A stretch of 64,000 nucleotides of DNA from JANQNX01 sp965601665 (GTDB lineage Bacteria > Pseudomonadota > Gammaproteobacteria > Eutrophobiales > Eutrophobiaceae), in contig OZ271833.1 of assembly GCA_965601665.1 (NCBI GenBank), positions 806,001 to 870,000 on the forward strand, written 5' to 3'. Position 1 is the first letter of the stretch; each line of letters opens with the position of its first letter. Shown one piece after another: positions 15,397 through 23,063 of this stretch. The notes under the pieces are model-generated. The model was not told the origin of the DNA and did no database searches. It was given only the letters and a program-made list of their open reading frames with translations. Position numbers and translations under genes: made by a program.

Positions 15397-17156
15397 TGAT
15401 GGATGCGAGAAGTAACACTGAAGACTTGACCAGTCTTGTCGCCAGTCACCTGGTACAAATCTATCCCGGGCACGATATTGAAAAGATTGCACTGGCGTGT
15501 GTACAAACAATGGGGCTGGAGCAACGCTCGACAATACCGGAGCAGTTTGCCAATCACTGGGATGAATCAGATGTAGCCGTCATTACCTATGGCAACACAT
15601 TTCTTCGCGAAAATGAAACACCCCTGGATACGCTATACCATTTTCTGAGTGAGCATCTACAGGATGCGGTATCCATAGTGCACATATTGCCATTTTTTCC
15701 TTTCAGTTCTGATGATGGCTTTGCGGTAATGGACTATACGCAGGTCAATGAATCGTACGGTGATTGGGAAGATATTATTCATATAGCCAGCCGCTTTAAA
15801 TTGATGTCTGATCTTGTCATTAATCATTGTTCGGGCAGGTCGCGCTGGTTTGACCAGCTTAAAGCCGGAGAGCAGCCGGGCAAGGATTATTTCTTTCTGG
15901 CTGATCCTGATATTGATATGTCCCAGGTAGTGCGTCCGAGGACAAGTCCCTTGTTAAGACAGGTGCCCACCCCGGAGGGCGATGTGCACGTCTGGTGTAC
16001 GTTCAGTCACGATCAGCCTGATCTCAATTTTGCCAACCCTGACGTACTGCTGGAATTCATCAGTATTATCCGCTTATACCTTGAGCGTGGTGTTCGTATC
16101 TTCCGCCTGGATGCCATTGCCTTCCTGTGGAAAGAACCAGGTACTAACTGCATAAACTTGCCGCAGACACACGAAATTGTCCGTCTGTTACGTACGTTGA
16201 TTGAGCATCATACCGAAGATGCCATCATTATTACCGAAACGAACATCCCCAACCGTGAAAACCTTGCCTATTTTGGCAATGGCAATGAGGCACATATTAT
16301 TTATAATTTTCCTCTGCCGCCTTTATTGCTTTACACGTTGGTCTCCGGTAATTGTCACTATCTCAAGAACTGGTTAATGAGTATGCCGCCAGCCATGATG
16401 GGGACAACCTATCTCAATTTTATAGCTTCACACGATGGTATTGGTTTACGGCCCGTAGAAGGTTTGTTGAATGACGAAGAATTGAACGATCTTGTGGCAA
16501 CCATGGAAGCCTTCGGAGGAAAAATATCATGGCGTGCTCTTGATCATAATGAAAATAAGCCCTATGAAATTAACATCACGCTTTACGACGCATTAAAAGG
16601 AACCATTGCCGATGGTCCGGACAGATGGCAACAACAGCGCTTTATTTGCGCACATGCAATCATGCTGGGCATGGAAGGCATCCCGGCTTTTTATATGCAT
16701 AGCTTGTTGGCAACACAAAATGATTATGAAAAATTAGGTAACACAAACAATAACCGATCCATTAATCGCCGAAACTGGCAAATGAGCGAGCTGGAAAAAC
16801 TGCTTGCTGGTGATACGCATCACCATCGCGTGCTATCTGAATTGAAAGATCTGATCGCCATTCGTAAACAGCAGCCGGCTTTTCATCCCAATTCGACGCA
16901 ATTTACGTTACACATGGGTGATGAGATAGTGGCGTTCTGGCGTCAAAACCGGCGGCGAGATCAGAGCATTTTTGCTATTTCAAATATAACTGATCAATCA
17001 CAGCAGCTGGTGCTTGCCCATATTAACCTGACCGTGACTGACGACTGGGTTGACCTGATTTCCGGTGACAAGATAACAGAACAGCAAACAGAATTAACAT
17101 TGCAGCCGTATCAAACAGTGTGGTTGAGTAATAAATCGCCAGCATCCAACACCTAG
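15396..17156 (+). CDS. GH13_18 phosphorylase, probable glucosylglycerate phosphorylase
   Basis: This 586-residue (beta/alpha)8 enzyme belongs to the sucrose-phosphorylase group of GH13. The nucleophile is Asp239 in 'FRLDAIAFLW', the acid/base Glu281 in 'IITETNIPN', and the third carboxylate Asp347 in 'ASHDGIG'. It has 'HILPFFPFSSDDGFAVMDY' (96-114, key residues Asp106, Asp107, Asp113), typical of the family. GH13_18 members include sucrose, glucosylglycerol and glucosylglycerate phosphorylases. The two genes upstream make glucosylglycerate, so phosphorolysis of that compound to glucose-1-phosphate and glycerate is the best guess. The start overlaps the previous stop by one base. It ends the run that begins with parE. 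Confidence 0.8.
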   Translation: MMDARSNTEDLTSLVASHLVQIYPGHDIEKIALACVQTMGLEQRSTIPEQFANHWDESDVAVITYGNTFLRENETPLDTLYHFLSEHLQDAVSIVHILPFFPFSSDDGFAVMDYTQVNESYGDWEDIIHIASRFKLMSDLVINHCSGRSRWFDQLKAGEQPGKDYFFLADPDIDMSQVVRPRTSPLLRQVPTPEGDVHVWCTFSHDQPDLNFANPDVLLEFISIIRLYLERGVRIFRLDAIAFLWKEPGTNCINLPQTHEIVRLLRTLIEHHTEDAIIITETNIPNRENLAYFGNGNEAHIIYNFPLPPLLLYTLVSGNCHYLKNWLMSMPPAMMGTTYLNFIASHDGIGLRPVEGLLNDEELNDLVATMEAFGGKISWRALDHNENKPYEINITLYDALKGTIADGPDRWQQQRFICAHAIMLGMEGIPAFYMHSLLATQNDYEKLGNTNNNRSINRRNWQMSELEKLLAGDTHHHRVLSELKDLIAIRKQQPAFHPNSTQFTLHMGDEIVAFWRQNRRRDQSIFAISNITDQSQQLVLAHINLTVTDDWVDLISGDKITEQQTELTLQPYQTVWLSNKSPASNT

Positions 17157-17175
17157 CCACAATTCCCTCGGGTTG

Positions 17176-18792
17176 TCACTGACTGGTCGGCTCTATCTTC
17201 CCCCAGTTCTGTAATTCATTGGCAAAGCCCAAACCCGCTTCTGAATAGATGTTGAAGGTATGTTCAACGCCTATTTCCCTGAGGGCAAGTTGTTCATCAG
17301 GGTACTTGGTAATGGCAGCGATATTTCCTTTATAGCCCATTTCCTGAAGGCGTAAAGCCGCACTCATATTTGCCTGGTGTGAGGTCATGGTGAGTAAAAC
17401 CCATTCAAGGCCATCCAGTAACATTGGCGCCCGCGTCCAGAAGTCAGGGTTGGTCGCGTCACCGGAAACCACTTGCCTTCCCTCTGCAATATGTTCATCA
17501 GCCTTGTCCTGCTCCAGTTCGACGCCGACCATACTGCCTTTGTAATCAGATACCATTGCATTATAGGCTGCGGTTCCCATTCGTCCCATGCCAAACACAA
17601 CAACCTTGATATGGGCAAGGTCAAGGTCTTCCTCACCACTCAGGCGTTTTGGGCGTTCAAAGTCATCAAGCCTGTGGCGCCAGCCCTGGTATAAACGGTC
17701 TCTAATATTAACCAGGGGCGCAGATATAATGAAAGAGACGGTAATAATCACCGAAAATACGGCCAGCCACTCCTTCGGAAGCCAGCCGGCTGACGCTGAC
17801 AAGGCACCTACAATAAGACCAAACTCGCTGTAGTTCGCCAGGTTAAGTGCCGTGCGGTACGAGGTGCTTGCCCTGAGAAAAAACAGATTAAACAAACCAA
17901 AGTAAAGTGCCACCTTGATCGGCAGGAACAATATAAACAACAATGCCACCATGATTTCAGCCCAGCCCGGTATTGCTGTCATGCCAACACTTAGAAAAAA
18001 GCCAACCAGGAATAGCTCCTTAAAACCCAGCAGCGACTTGGCCAGCTCATTTGCCTTTGGATGATTAGACAGCAATACGCCAAATACTAATGCACCCACA
18101 TCACCTTTTATCTGTACCAACTCAAAAATATCAGCACCAACCAGCGCCACTGTAATCCCGAACAGAATAAGTAACTCGCCATGCCCGACCTTGTTAAGTG
18201 TTTTATACAACAGGTATTTGAGCGGTATCAGTCCGATTAAAGCAAGGGCAAACGGAGAGGGTATTTTTCCGATTGAAATCGCAATAAAGCTGACTGCAGC
18301 TATATCCTGTACAATAAGCACTCCTATTGCTGTTGTGCCATGTCGAGCACTGGAAGCACCGAGTTCATCAAGTATTTTTACTGCGAATACGGTACTTGAA
18401 AACGACATCGCAAATCCGATTAGCAGGGCCTTGTAAATATCAATATCAGATAACAGCGGAAGACTGGTAAAGGAAAGCAGCAGAACAGCGCCGGTCAGTA
18501 TAAGTGTGGTAAGTAGCATGTGTACTGTTGCCACACCCCAGACCTCGGGTTTCGCAAGTGATTTGATCTTGAGCTTGAGACCGATTGAGAATAATAGCAG
18601 CGTGATACCTAGGTCAGCCATCACATTGAGAAACGCGCCGCCTTCAACGTCAAGCACATTCAGCATGAATCCTGCTAACAGGAAGCCAATCATAGGTGGT
18701 AAACCAATGACTCTTACAGCCAGTCCGAACAGGAAGGCGATGGCGATCCATAGCGGATCGCTATAGTGAATTGAAAGTAGCTGTGAATCCAT
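17176..18792 (-). CDS. CPA2 cation:proton antiporter with TrkA-N domain
   Basis: This 538-residue membrane protein has about 12 hydrophobic helices (roughly residues 10-360), in the order of Kef/YbaL-type CPA2 antiporters. 'AMSFSSTVFAVKIL' is the family's Ser/Thr-rich unwound region. A cytoplasmic Rossmann TrkA-N domain follows: 'VVVFGMGRMGTAAYNAM' near 400-416, then 'EGRQVVSGDATNPDFW', the usual nucleotide-binding set. Such proteins export K+ or Na+ in exchange for protons. It has no TrkA-C domain. It is 6 bp from the LysE gene upstream on the same strand and converges with the phosphorylase gene. Confidence 0.9.
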   Translation of the reverse strand: MDSQLLSIHYSDPLWIAIAFLFGLAVRVIGLPPMIGFLLAGFMLNVLDVEGGAFLNVMADLGITLLLFSIGLKLKIKSLAKPEVWGVATVHMLLTTLILTGAVLLLSFTSLPLLSDIDIYKALLIGFAMSFSSTVFAVKILDELGASSARHGTTAIGVLIVQDIAAVSFIAISIGKIPSPFALALIGLIPLKYLLYKTLNKVGHGELLILFGITVALVGADIFELVQIKGDVGALVFGVLLSNHPKANELAKSLLGFKELFLVGFFLSVGMTAIPGWAEIMVALLFILFLPIKVALYFGLFNLFFLRASTSYRTALNLANYSEFGLIVGALSASAGWLPKEWLAVFSVIITVSFIISAPLVNIRDRLYQGWRHRLDDFERPKRLSGEEDLDLAHIKVVVFGMGRMGTAAYNAMVSDYKGSMVGVELEQDKADEHIAEGRQVVSGDATNPDFWTRAPMLLDGLEWVLLTMTSHQANMSAALRLQEMGYKGNIAAITKYPDEQLALREIGVEHTFNIYSEAGLGFANELQNWGKIEPTSQ

Positions 18793-18798
18793 TTTCGA

Positions 18799-19413
18799 CT
18801 AGTTTTTAATAATCAAATAACCACCAGCACCGACCATGAGCAAACCTGCAGTTTTTCTGGCGGTTTGGCGCAGCTGACTCGAAGCCATCGTTGCAAGCCT
18901 GGAGGCATACAAGGCGTATGCGATTTTGACGCTACCGAGGCTAAGCATCATTATGGTGATTAATGTAATGATGTCAGTCTTGTCAGACACTTCGAGATCA
19001 ATAAAAACAGGCAAAAAACTCGCGTAAAAAACAATTGCTTTAATGTCTCCCAGGGTAAGGACAAAGCCGGCCAGAAAACTGATCGCCAAACCGCCTTGTT
19101 CATTACAGGCAACAGACTCGCTCGTATTCTGTTTCGAGCACAACAGTGAATACCCTAACCAGAGTAAATAGCTGGCGCCAAGGTATTTCACAATAGCAAA
19201 GAAACCGCCCATCATCGAAGCTATTGTTGACAAGCCAATCAATGCCAGCATGATGAACACAAGATCACCAAGCAGGATGCCTGCCGTGACGGCAATGCCA
19301 TCAGCAAGCCCCAGTGTTGAGGATCTGACTACCACAAGCGCTACACTTGTGCTGGGCACTGCGGCGAGGACAATCATGATTCCTGTTAAAGTGATAGCTT
19401 CAGCTAGATTCAT
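18799..19413 (-). CDS. LysE/RhtB family exporter
   Basis: A 204-residue inner-membrane protein with six hydrophobic segments. It shows the early 'AAVPSTSVALVVVRSSTLGL' block (key residues Pro, Ser, Arg), then 'GILLGDLVFIML' and 'KYLGASYLLWLGYSLL', all typical of LysE/RhtB amino-acid exporters. A linker with one Cys pair follows, then 'FLAGFVLTLGDIKAIVFYASFLPVF'. In most family members this last segment reads Asn-Pro-Lys; here it is Gly-Asp-Ile-Lys, a small departure. The substrate is unknown. It is first in a pair with the CPA2 antiporter. Confidence 0.85.
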   Translation of the reverse strand: MNLAEAITLTGIMIVLAAVPSTSVALVVVRSSTLGLADGIAVTAGILLGDLVFIMLALIGLSTIASMMGGFFAIVKYLGASYLLWLGYSLLCSKQNTSESVACNEQGGLAISFLAGFVLTLGDIKAIVFYASFLPVFIDLEVSDKTDIITLITIMMLSLGSVKIAYALYASRLATMASSQLRQTARKTAGLLMVGAGGYLIIKN

Positions 19414-19439
19414 AGCAAAATCAGTTTAGCATTTGCGCG

Positions 19440-19740
19440 TTGGGTCATACCAATGTACATAGTCTACTTGAGGATGTTCATTATTGGTTCTTGATGATAT
19501 GGAACCCTGTCAATTCGTCTCTTCGGACTTCCTCGGCCCTGGCATCCTGCTTCGCTCTAACTCTTGCATCCATGCAGTCGTGTCCTTCGCAATATATGAC
19601 CGCCATGGATGGCGGGAATATCGGTAATGCAGGAACAATTACCGACCATCCCTGGAACTCGCCGCTCAAGATTACTTAGCCTGATAAATTCGTCTCTTCG
19701 GACTTCCTGTCCTCTCAAGACATACACTCCATCCCTGGAG
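19440..19740. repeat. Non-coding mosaic of short repeats and hairpins
   Basis: The 440-bp gap between lysE and epmB contains no credible gene. It holds a 22-bp exact direct repeat (19512-19533 and 19687-19708), an 11-bp repeat (CCATCCCTGGA at 19646-19656 and 19729-19739), and two perfect hairpins: CCGCCAT/ATGGCGG (19600-19615) and TCGGTAAT/ATTACCGA (19621-19645). Order within each copy is the 22-mer first and the 11-mer later. This looks like two copies of a modular intergenic element, one longer than the other. Short open frames here run through the repeats and have no ribosome sites. Confidence 0.7.
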
Positions 19741-19741
19741 A

Positions 19742-19772
19742 TAAAAATGCCGGGTAGTTGAAACCACCCGGC
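19742..19772 (-). terminator. Rho-independent terminator of epmB
   Basis: GCCGGGT (19749-19755) pairs with ACCCGGC (19766-19772), and an inner GTT/AAC extends the stem. On the minus strand it is followed by ATTTTTAT. It lies 82 bp beyond the epmB stop. Confidence 0.85.
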
Positions 19773-19853
19773 GCAGTTGATCGAACGGGATCTAAGGGGA
19801 AGGAGGGGATAACCCGTTCTAAACCAGTTTAACGGCACAACCAGACAAGAACT

Positions 19854-20846
19854 TTAACGTAAGCCCTCTACCAAAGTTTTTGATTTTTTATCAGTTTTTT
19901 CCATAACCAGGGTTGGGACCATATACCCCGCCACTGTATCGCGCATTTTACTGATAAGTTGCTGTGCCGCGGGGAGTTGAACATTAAAGTGGGCTGCGCC
20001 GGCTACAGGATCCAGCAGATGCAGGTAATAGGGTACAACATGGTGACCAACCAGTTGTTCTGACAATTGCACCAGACTAGTCACATTATCATTAATATTT
20101 CGCAGTAATACGGATTGATTAAGCAGATAAATCGGGTGCTTTCCAAATGTCTTCAGCATTCGACTAACATCACTATCAATTTCGTTTGCGTGATTAATAT
20201 GCAGTACAACAATTATTTGCTTATCAGTTGCAGTTAATGCTGAAAGCAGTTTGTTGTTTAGCCTGTCCGGTATGACGACAGGGAAACGGGTATGAAGTCG
20301 AATACGCTCGACATGTTTTATCTCGGCTATGCGCTGACAGAGCGAAAGCAGTTTTGCGTCTGACAGGCTGAGTGGATCGCCCCCGCTAAGGATGACTTCA
20401 CGGATGTCAGGCTTATCTCGTATATAGTCCATAGCATCTTGCCACTGACCAGGTGAGTTTGTCGCTTCTTCATATGGAAAATGGCGTCGGAAACAATAGC
20501 GACAATGAATTGCGCAGGCTCCCGTTGTAACCAATAGTGCCCGGTCATGGTATTTTTTAATCAACCCAGGCAACGGTTGAAAGCGGACTTCCTCCAGGGG
20601 GTCAACGACATAGCCAGTGTTTGTTTTATCTTCATCAATATATGGAAAAACCTGCCTCAGGATAGGATCGTGCGGGTCACGATGCGCGATGCGCCTGGCA
20701 AAGGCATGTGGTATGCGTAATGGAAATTGTGCCAGTCCTGATCGACTGTACCCGATACTGTCAGCGTCCAGGCCCACGTATTCCAGGAGTTCTTCGGGAT
20801 GCCTGATGGCTTCCGCAAGTTGTTTTTGCCAGGAAAGGGACTGCAT
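19854..20846 (-). CDS. epmB: EF-P (R)-beta-lysine 2,3-aminomutase EpmB
   Basis: EpmB is a radical-SAM, PLP-dependent enzyme that turns L-lysine into (R)-beta-lysine for attachment to elongation factor P. The 330-residue protein has the radical-SAM triad Cys111-x3-Cys115-x2-Cys118 in 'GACAIHCRYCFRRHFPYEE', 'EVILSGGDPLSL' and a KamA-type core. It is shorter than clostridial lysine aminomutase, as usual for EpmB. It is divergent from efp, about 62 bp apart, and epmA follows efp, which confirms the assignment by context. Confidence 0.95.
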   Translation of the reverse strand: MQSLSWQKQLAEAIRHPEELLEYVGLDADSIGYSRSGLAQFPLRIPHAFARRIAHRDPHDPILRQVFPYIDEDKTNTGYVVDPLEEVRFQPLPGLIKKYHDRALLVTTGACAIHCRYCFRRHFPYEEATNSPGQWQDAMDYIRDKPDIREVILSGGDPLSLSDAKLLSLCQRIAEIKHVERIRLHTRFPVVIPDRLNNKLLSALTATDKQIIVVLHINHANEIDSDVSRMLKTFGKHPIYLLNQSVLLRNINDNVTSLVQLSEQLVGHHVVPYYLHLLDPVAGAAHFNVQLPAAQQLISKMRDTVAGYMVPTLVMEKTDKKSKTLVEGLR

Positions 20847-20908
20847 TGTTGTACTAGTTCAATGTATCATACGCGCTTTTTACCAGACTATATTGGAAAC
20901 AGACGACA

Positions 20909-21478
20909 ATGGCGACTTATAGTACAAACGAATTCAGGCAGGGACTGAAAGTAATGCTGGACGGAGACCCATGTTCCATCATTGAAAATGAATTCGTTAA
21001 ACCCGGCAAGGGCCAGGCATTCAATCGTGTCAAAATACGCAATTTAAAGACCGGTCGTGTGCTGGAAAAAACGTTCAAGTCCGGCGAAAGCATAGAAGCA
21101 GCAGACGTTGTTGAACTTGAGATGCAATATCTCTATAACGACGGCGAAATGTGGTATTTCATGGACCAGACTTCCTTTGAACAATACGCTGCTGATGTCA
21201 ACGCCGTTGCTGATGCAAAGCAATGGATTAAAGGCGAAGAAAACTGCCTTGTCACACTCTGGAATAATTCCCCTTTATCTGTCGCTGCACCTAATTTTGT
21301 TATCCTTGAAATTACTGATACCGATCCCGGTGTTCGCGGTGATACCGCCCAGGGTGGTTCCAAGCCGGCAACACTGGAAACAGGCGCTGTCGTAAAGGTG
21401 CCGTTGTTTATAGAAAATGGTGAGCAACTAAAGATAGATACCCGTACCGGTGAGTACGTCAGCAGGGCAAAAGAATAA
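20909..21478 (+). CDS. efp: Elongation factor P
   Basis: EF-P relieves ribosomes stalled at polyproline. The 189-residue length and three beta-barrel domains are standard. The modified residue is Lys34 in 'FVKPGKGQAFNRVK' (29-42), identical in placement to E. coli EF-P, which is beta-lysylated. That fits the presence of epmA and epmB on either side. The C-terminus has 'FIENGEQLKIDTRTGEYVSR'-type sequence as expected. The ATG follows GACGACA, a modest ribosome site. Confidence 0.98.
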   Translation: MATYSTNEFRQGLKVMLDGDPCSIIENEFVKPGKGQAFNRVKIRNLKTGRVLEKTFKSGESIEAADVVELEMQYLYNDGEMWYFMDQTSFEQYAADVNAVADAKQWIKGEENCLVTLWNNSPLSVAAPNFVILEITDTDPGVRGDTAQGGSKPATLETGAVVKVPLFIENGEQLKIDTRTGEYVSRAKE

Positions 21479-21565
21479 CTACCTGAGTGTGCCAACTGTT
21501 AGCGGGCCGTCACGGTGATTCAGTTCTAGAGATCCTGGACCAACCAGCATGTCCGACGTAAAACA

Positions 21566-22504
21566 ATGCAGACATCATGCTGTATGGACGTAATCAAGCG
21601 TCGTTCCGAGTTATACCGGACAATTCGGGAATTCATGACTGCTCGCGGTATCATGGAGGTAGAGACGCCGATACTTTCAACGGCAGGAATCACGGAGCCG
21701 TTCATCGATATGGTGACGGCGCATTCCCGTTTACCTGGTCTGCAATCACTGTATCTACACACTTCCCCCGAATTTTGTATGAAACGCCTGCTGGCATCAG
21801 GCAGCGGAGATATCTTCCAGATTGCCCGCGTTTTCAGGGATGACGAGCAGGGCAAACAACATACGCTGGAATTCGCGATGCTGGAGTGGTATCGACTGGA
21901 TTTTGATTATCTGCAATTAATCAACGAGCTGATTGAATTGCTTGTTATCCTGGATATCCCTCGGCCAACACGCATTTCGTATACGGAACTTTTTCAACAG
22001 GTAATCGGCGTGCATCCGGTTGCTGCAGATACGGCTGTCTTACAATCCATTGCTATGAAGGCAGGCTGGGATAACGCCGGGCATGATCGCCATCAACTGC
22101 TGGACTTTTTGTTTACACACCATGTCAATAAGGCGATCAGCACGGAAAAAAGCCTTATTATTTATGACTATCCAGCCTGCATGTCTGCACTGGCAAGGCT
22201 CAAGTCCGAAGATAACAGGGTCTGTGAACGTTTTGAGTTGTTTCTTGACGGAATGGAAATCGCCAACGGTTTTAGCGAATTGACGGATGCAAGCGAACAG
22301 CGCGGGCGATTTGAACTGGAGCTGGAGATTCGGACCGGCCAGGGTAAGCCGGTAGCGCCGATGGATGAGTATTTCCTTGCAGCCCTGGAAGCCGGTTTAC
22401 CGGATTGCTCCGGGGTCGCCATGGGAATAGACCGTTTATTAATGGTATTGCTGGGCGTGGAGAATATAAAAGACATCCAGGCTTTTACGTTGGATAATAA
22501 CTAG
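21566..22504 (+). CDS. epmA: EF-P lysine lysyltransferase EpmA
   Basis: EpmA (GenX/PoxA) is a truncated class II lysyl-tRNA-synthetase paralogue that puts beta-lysine on EF-P Lys34. The 312 residues contain the class II motifs: motif 1 'MEVETPILS', motif 2 around 'FQIARVFRDDEQ', and motif 3 'GVAMGIDRLLM' near the C-terminus. No anticodon-binding domain is present, as expected. The start is uncertain. The ATG at 21566 has no clear ribosome site, an in-frame ATG exists at 21584, and the usual family N-terminal 'W-x-P' stretch is not clearly visible. Confidence 0.9.
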   Translation: MQTSCCMDVIKRRSELYRTIREFMTARGIMEVETPILSTAGITEPFIDMVTAHSRLPGLQSLYLHTSPEFCMKRLLASGSGDIFQIARVFRDDEQGKQHTLEFAMLEWYRLDFDYLQLINELIELLVILDIPRPTRISYTELFQQVIGVHPVAADTAVLQSIAMKAGWDNAGHDRHQLLDFLFTHHVNKAISTEKSLIIYDYPACMSALARLKSEDNRVCERFELFLDGMEIANGFSELTDASEQRGRFELELEIRTGQGKPVAPMDEYFLAALEAGLPDCSGVAMGIDRLLMVLLGVENIKDIQAFTLDNN

Positions 22505-22509
22505 TCATT

Positions 22510-23010
22510 ATGAGTCTTTATTCTGTTGATAAATTAATTACAGAAACCCGTCGCATTGCCAGTGAGTACCGCAAGGCCACGGGCAAGATTCTTCCGGTTA
22601 CACCGGAAATAGCAATTAATGATGCCATTTCAATTCTCAAGTTAACACCGAACAACGATAACAGTCTCCCCTATGACGCTGTCATGGAGCGTAATGGCGA
22701 ACAACTCAGGGTGCAAATTAAAGGTCGCGCAATCTTTAATGAAAAGCGACAAGGTCACCGTATCGGGCAAATCAAGCTGGATCAGGAATGGGATGCCATT
22801 ATCCTTGTGATAATGAATGACGAATTCTTTCCGCAGGAAATTTATATGTCCAGTCGTGATGAAATCGTTAATGCCCTTGACGGAAAGGGTGCGTCGAGTA
22901 ATCGCAAGGGCGCCATGACAGTGGCCAGATTCAAGATCATCGCTGATCTAATATGGAGTGTGGACGACAATAGCGAACATGATGGCGCGTGGACCAATCA
23001 GTCCGAGTAG
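22510..23010 (+). CDS. DUF6998-like protein, possible nuclease fold
   Basis: A 166-residue soluble protein. An N-terminal helical part (1-50) precedes 'YDAVMERNGEQLRVQIKGRAI' (key residues Asp, Gln, Lys), then 'LDQEWDAIILVIMNDEF'. The Asp ... Gln-x-Lys arrangement on adjacent strands is what one sees in PD-(D/E)xK nuclease folds. I recall such proteins under DUF6998, without a proven activity. It starts 5 bp after epmA and ends 53 bp before the YoaA-type helicase start, so all three may share a transcript. The nuclease idea is inference. Confidence 0.6.
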   Translation: MSLYSVDKLITETRRIASEYRKATGKILPVTPEIAINDAISILKLTPNNDNSLPYDAVMERNGEQLRVQIKGRAIFNEKRQGHRIGQIKLDQEWDAIILVIMNDEFFPQEIYMSSRDEIVNALDGKGASSNRKGAMTVARFKIIADLIWSVDDNSEHDGAWTNQSE

Positions 23011-23063
23011 GTTTTCTTCTCTTTCATGATGATAAATGCAGTTCAATCAACATTGCCCGTTGT

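Noticed and set aside
19481..19838. Short Arg-rich reading frames on the minus strand
   Set aside because: They run through short repeats, hairpins and the epmB terminator, and start without ribosome sites.
21479..21600. Frameshift at the start of epmA
   Set aside because: The family's usual first residues are not clear, but no single insertion or deletion restores them convincingly. A divergent or short N-terminus is simpler.
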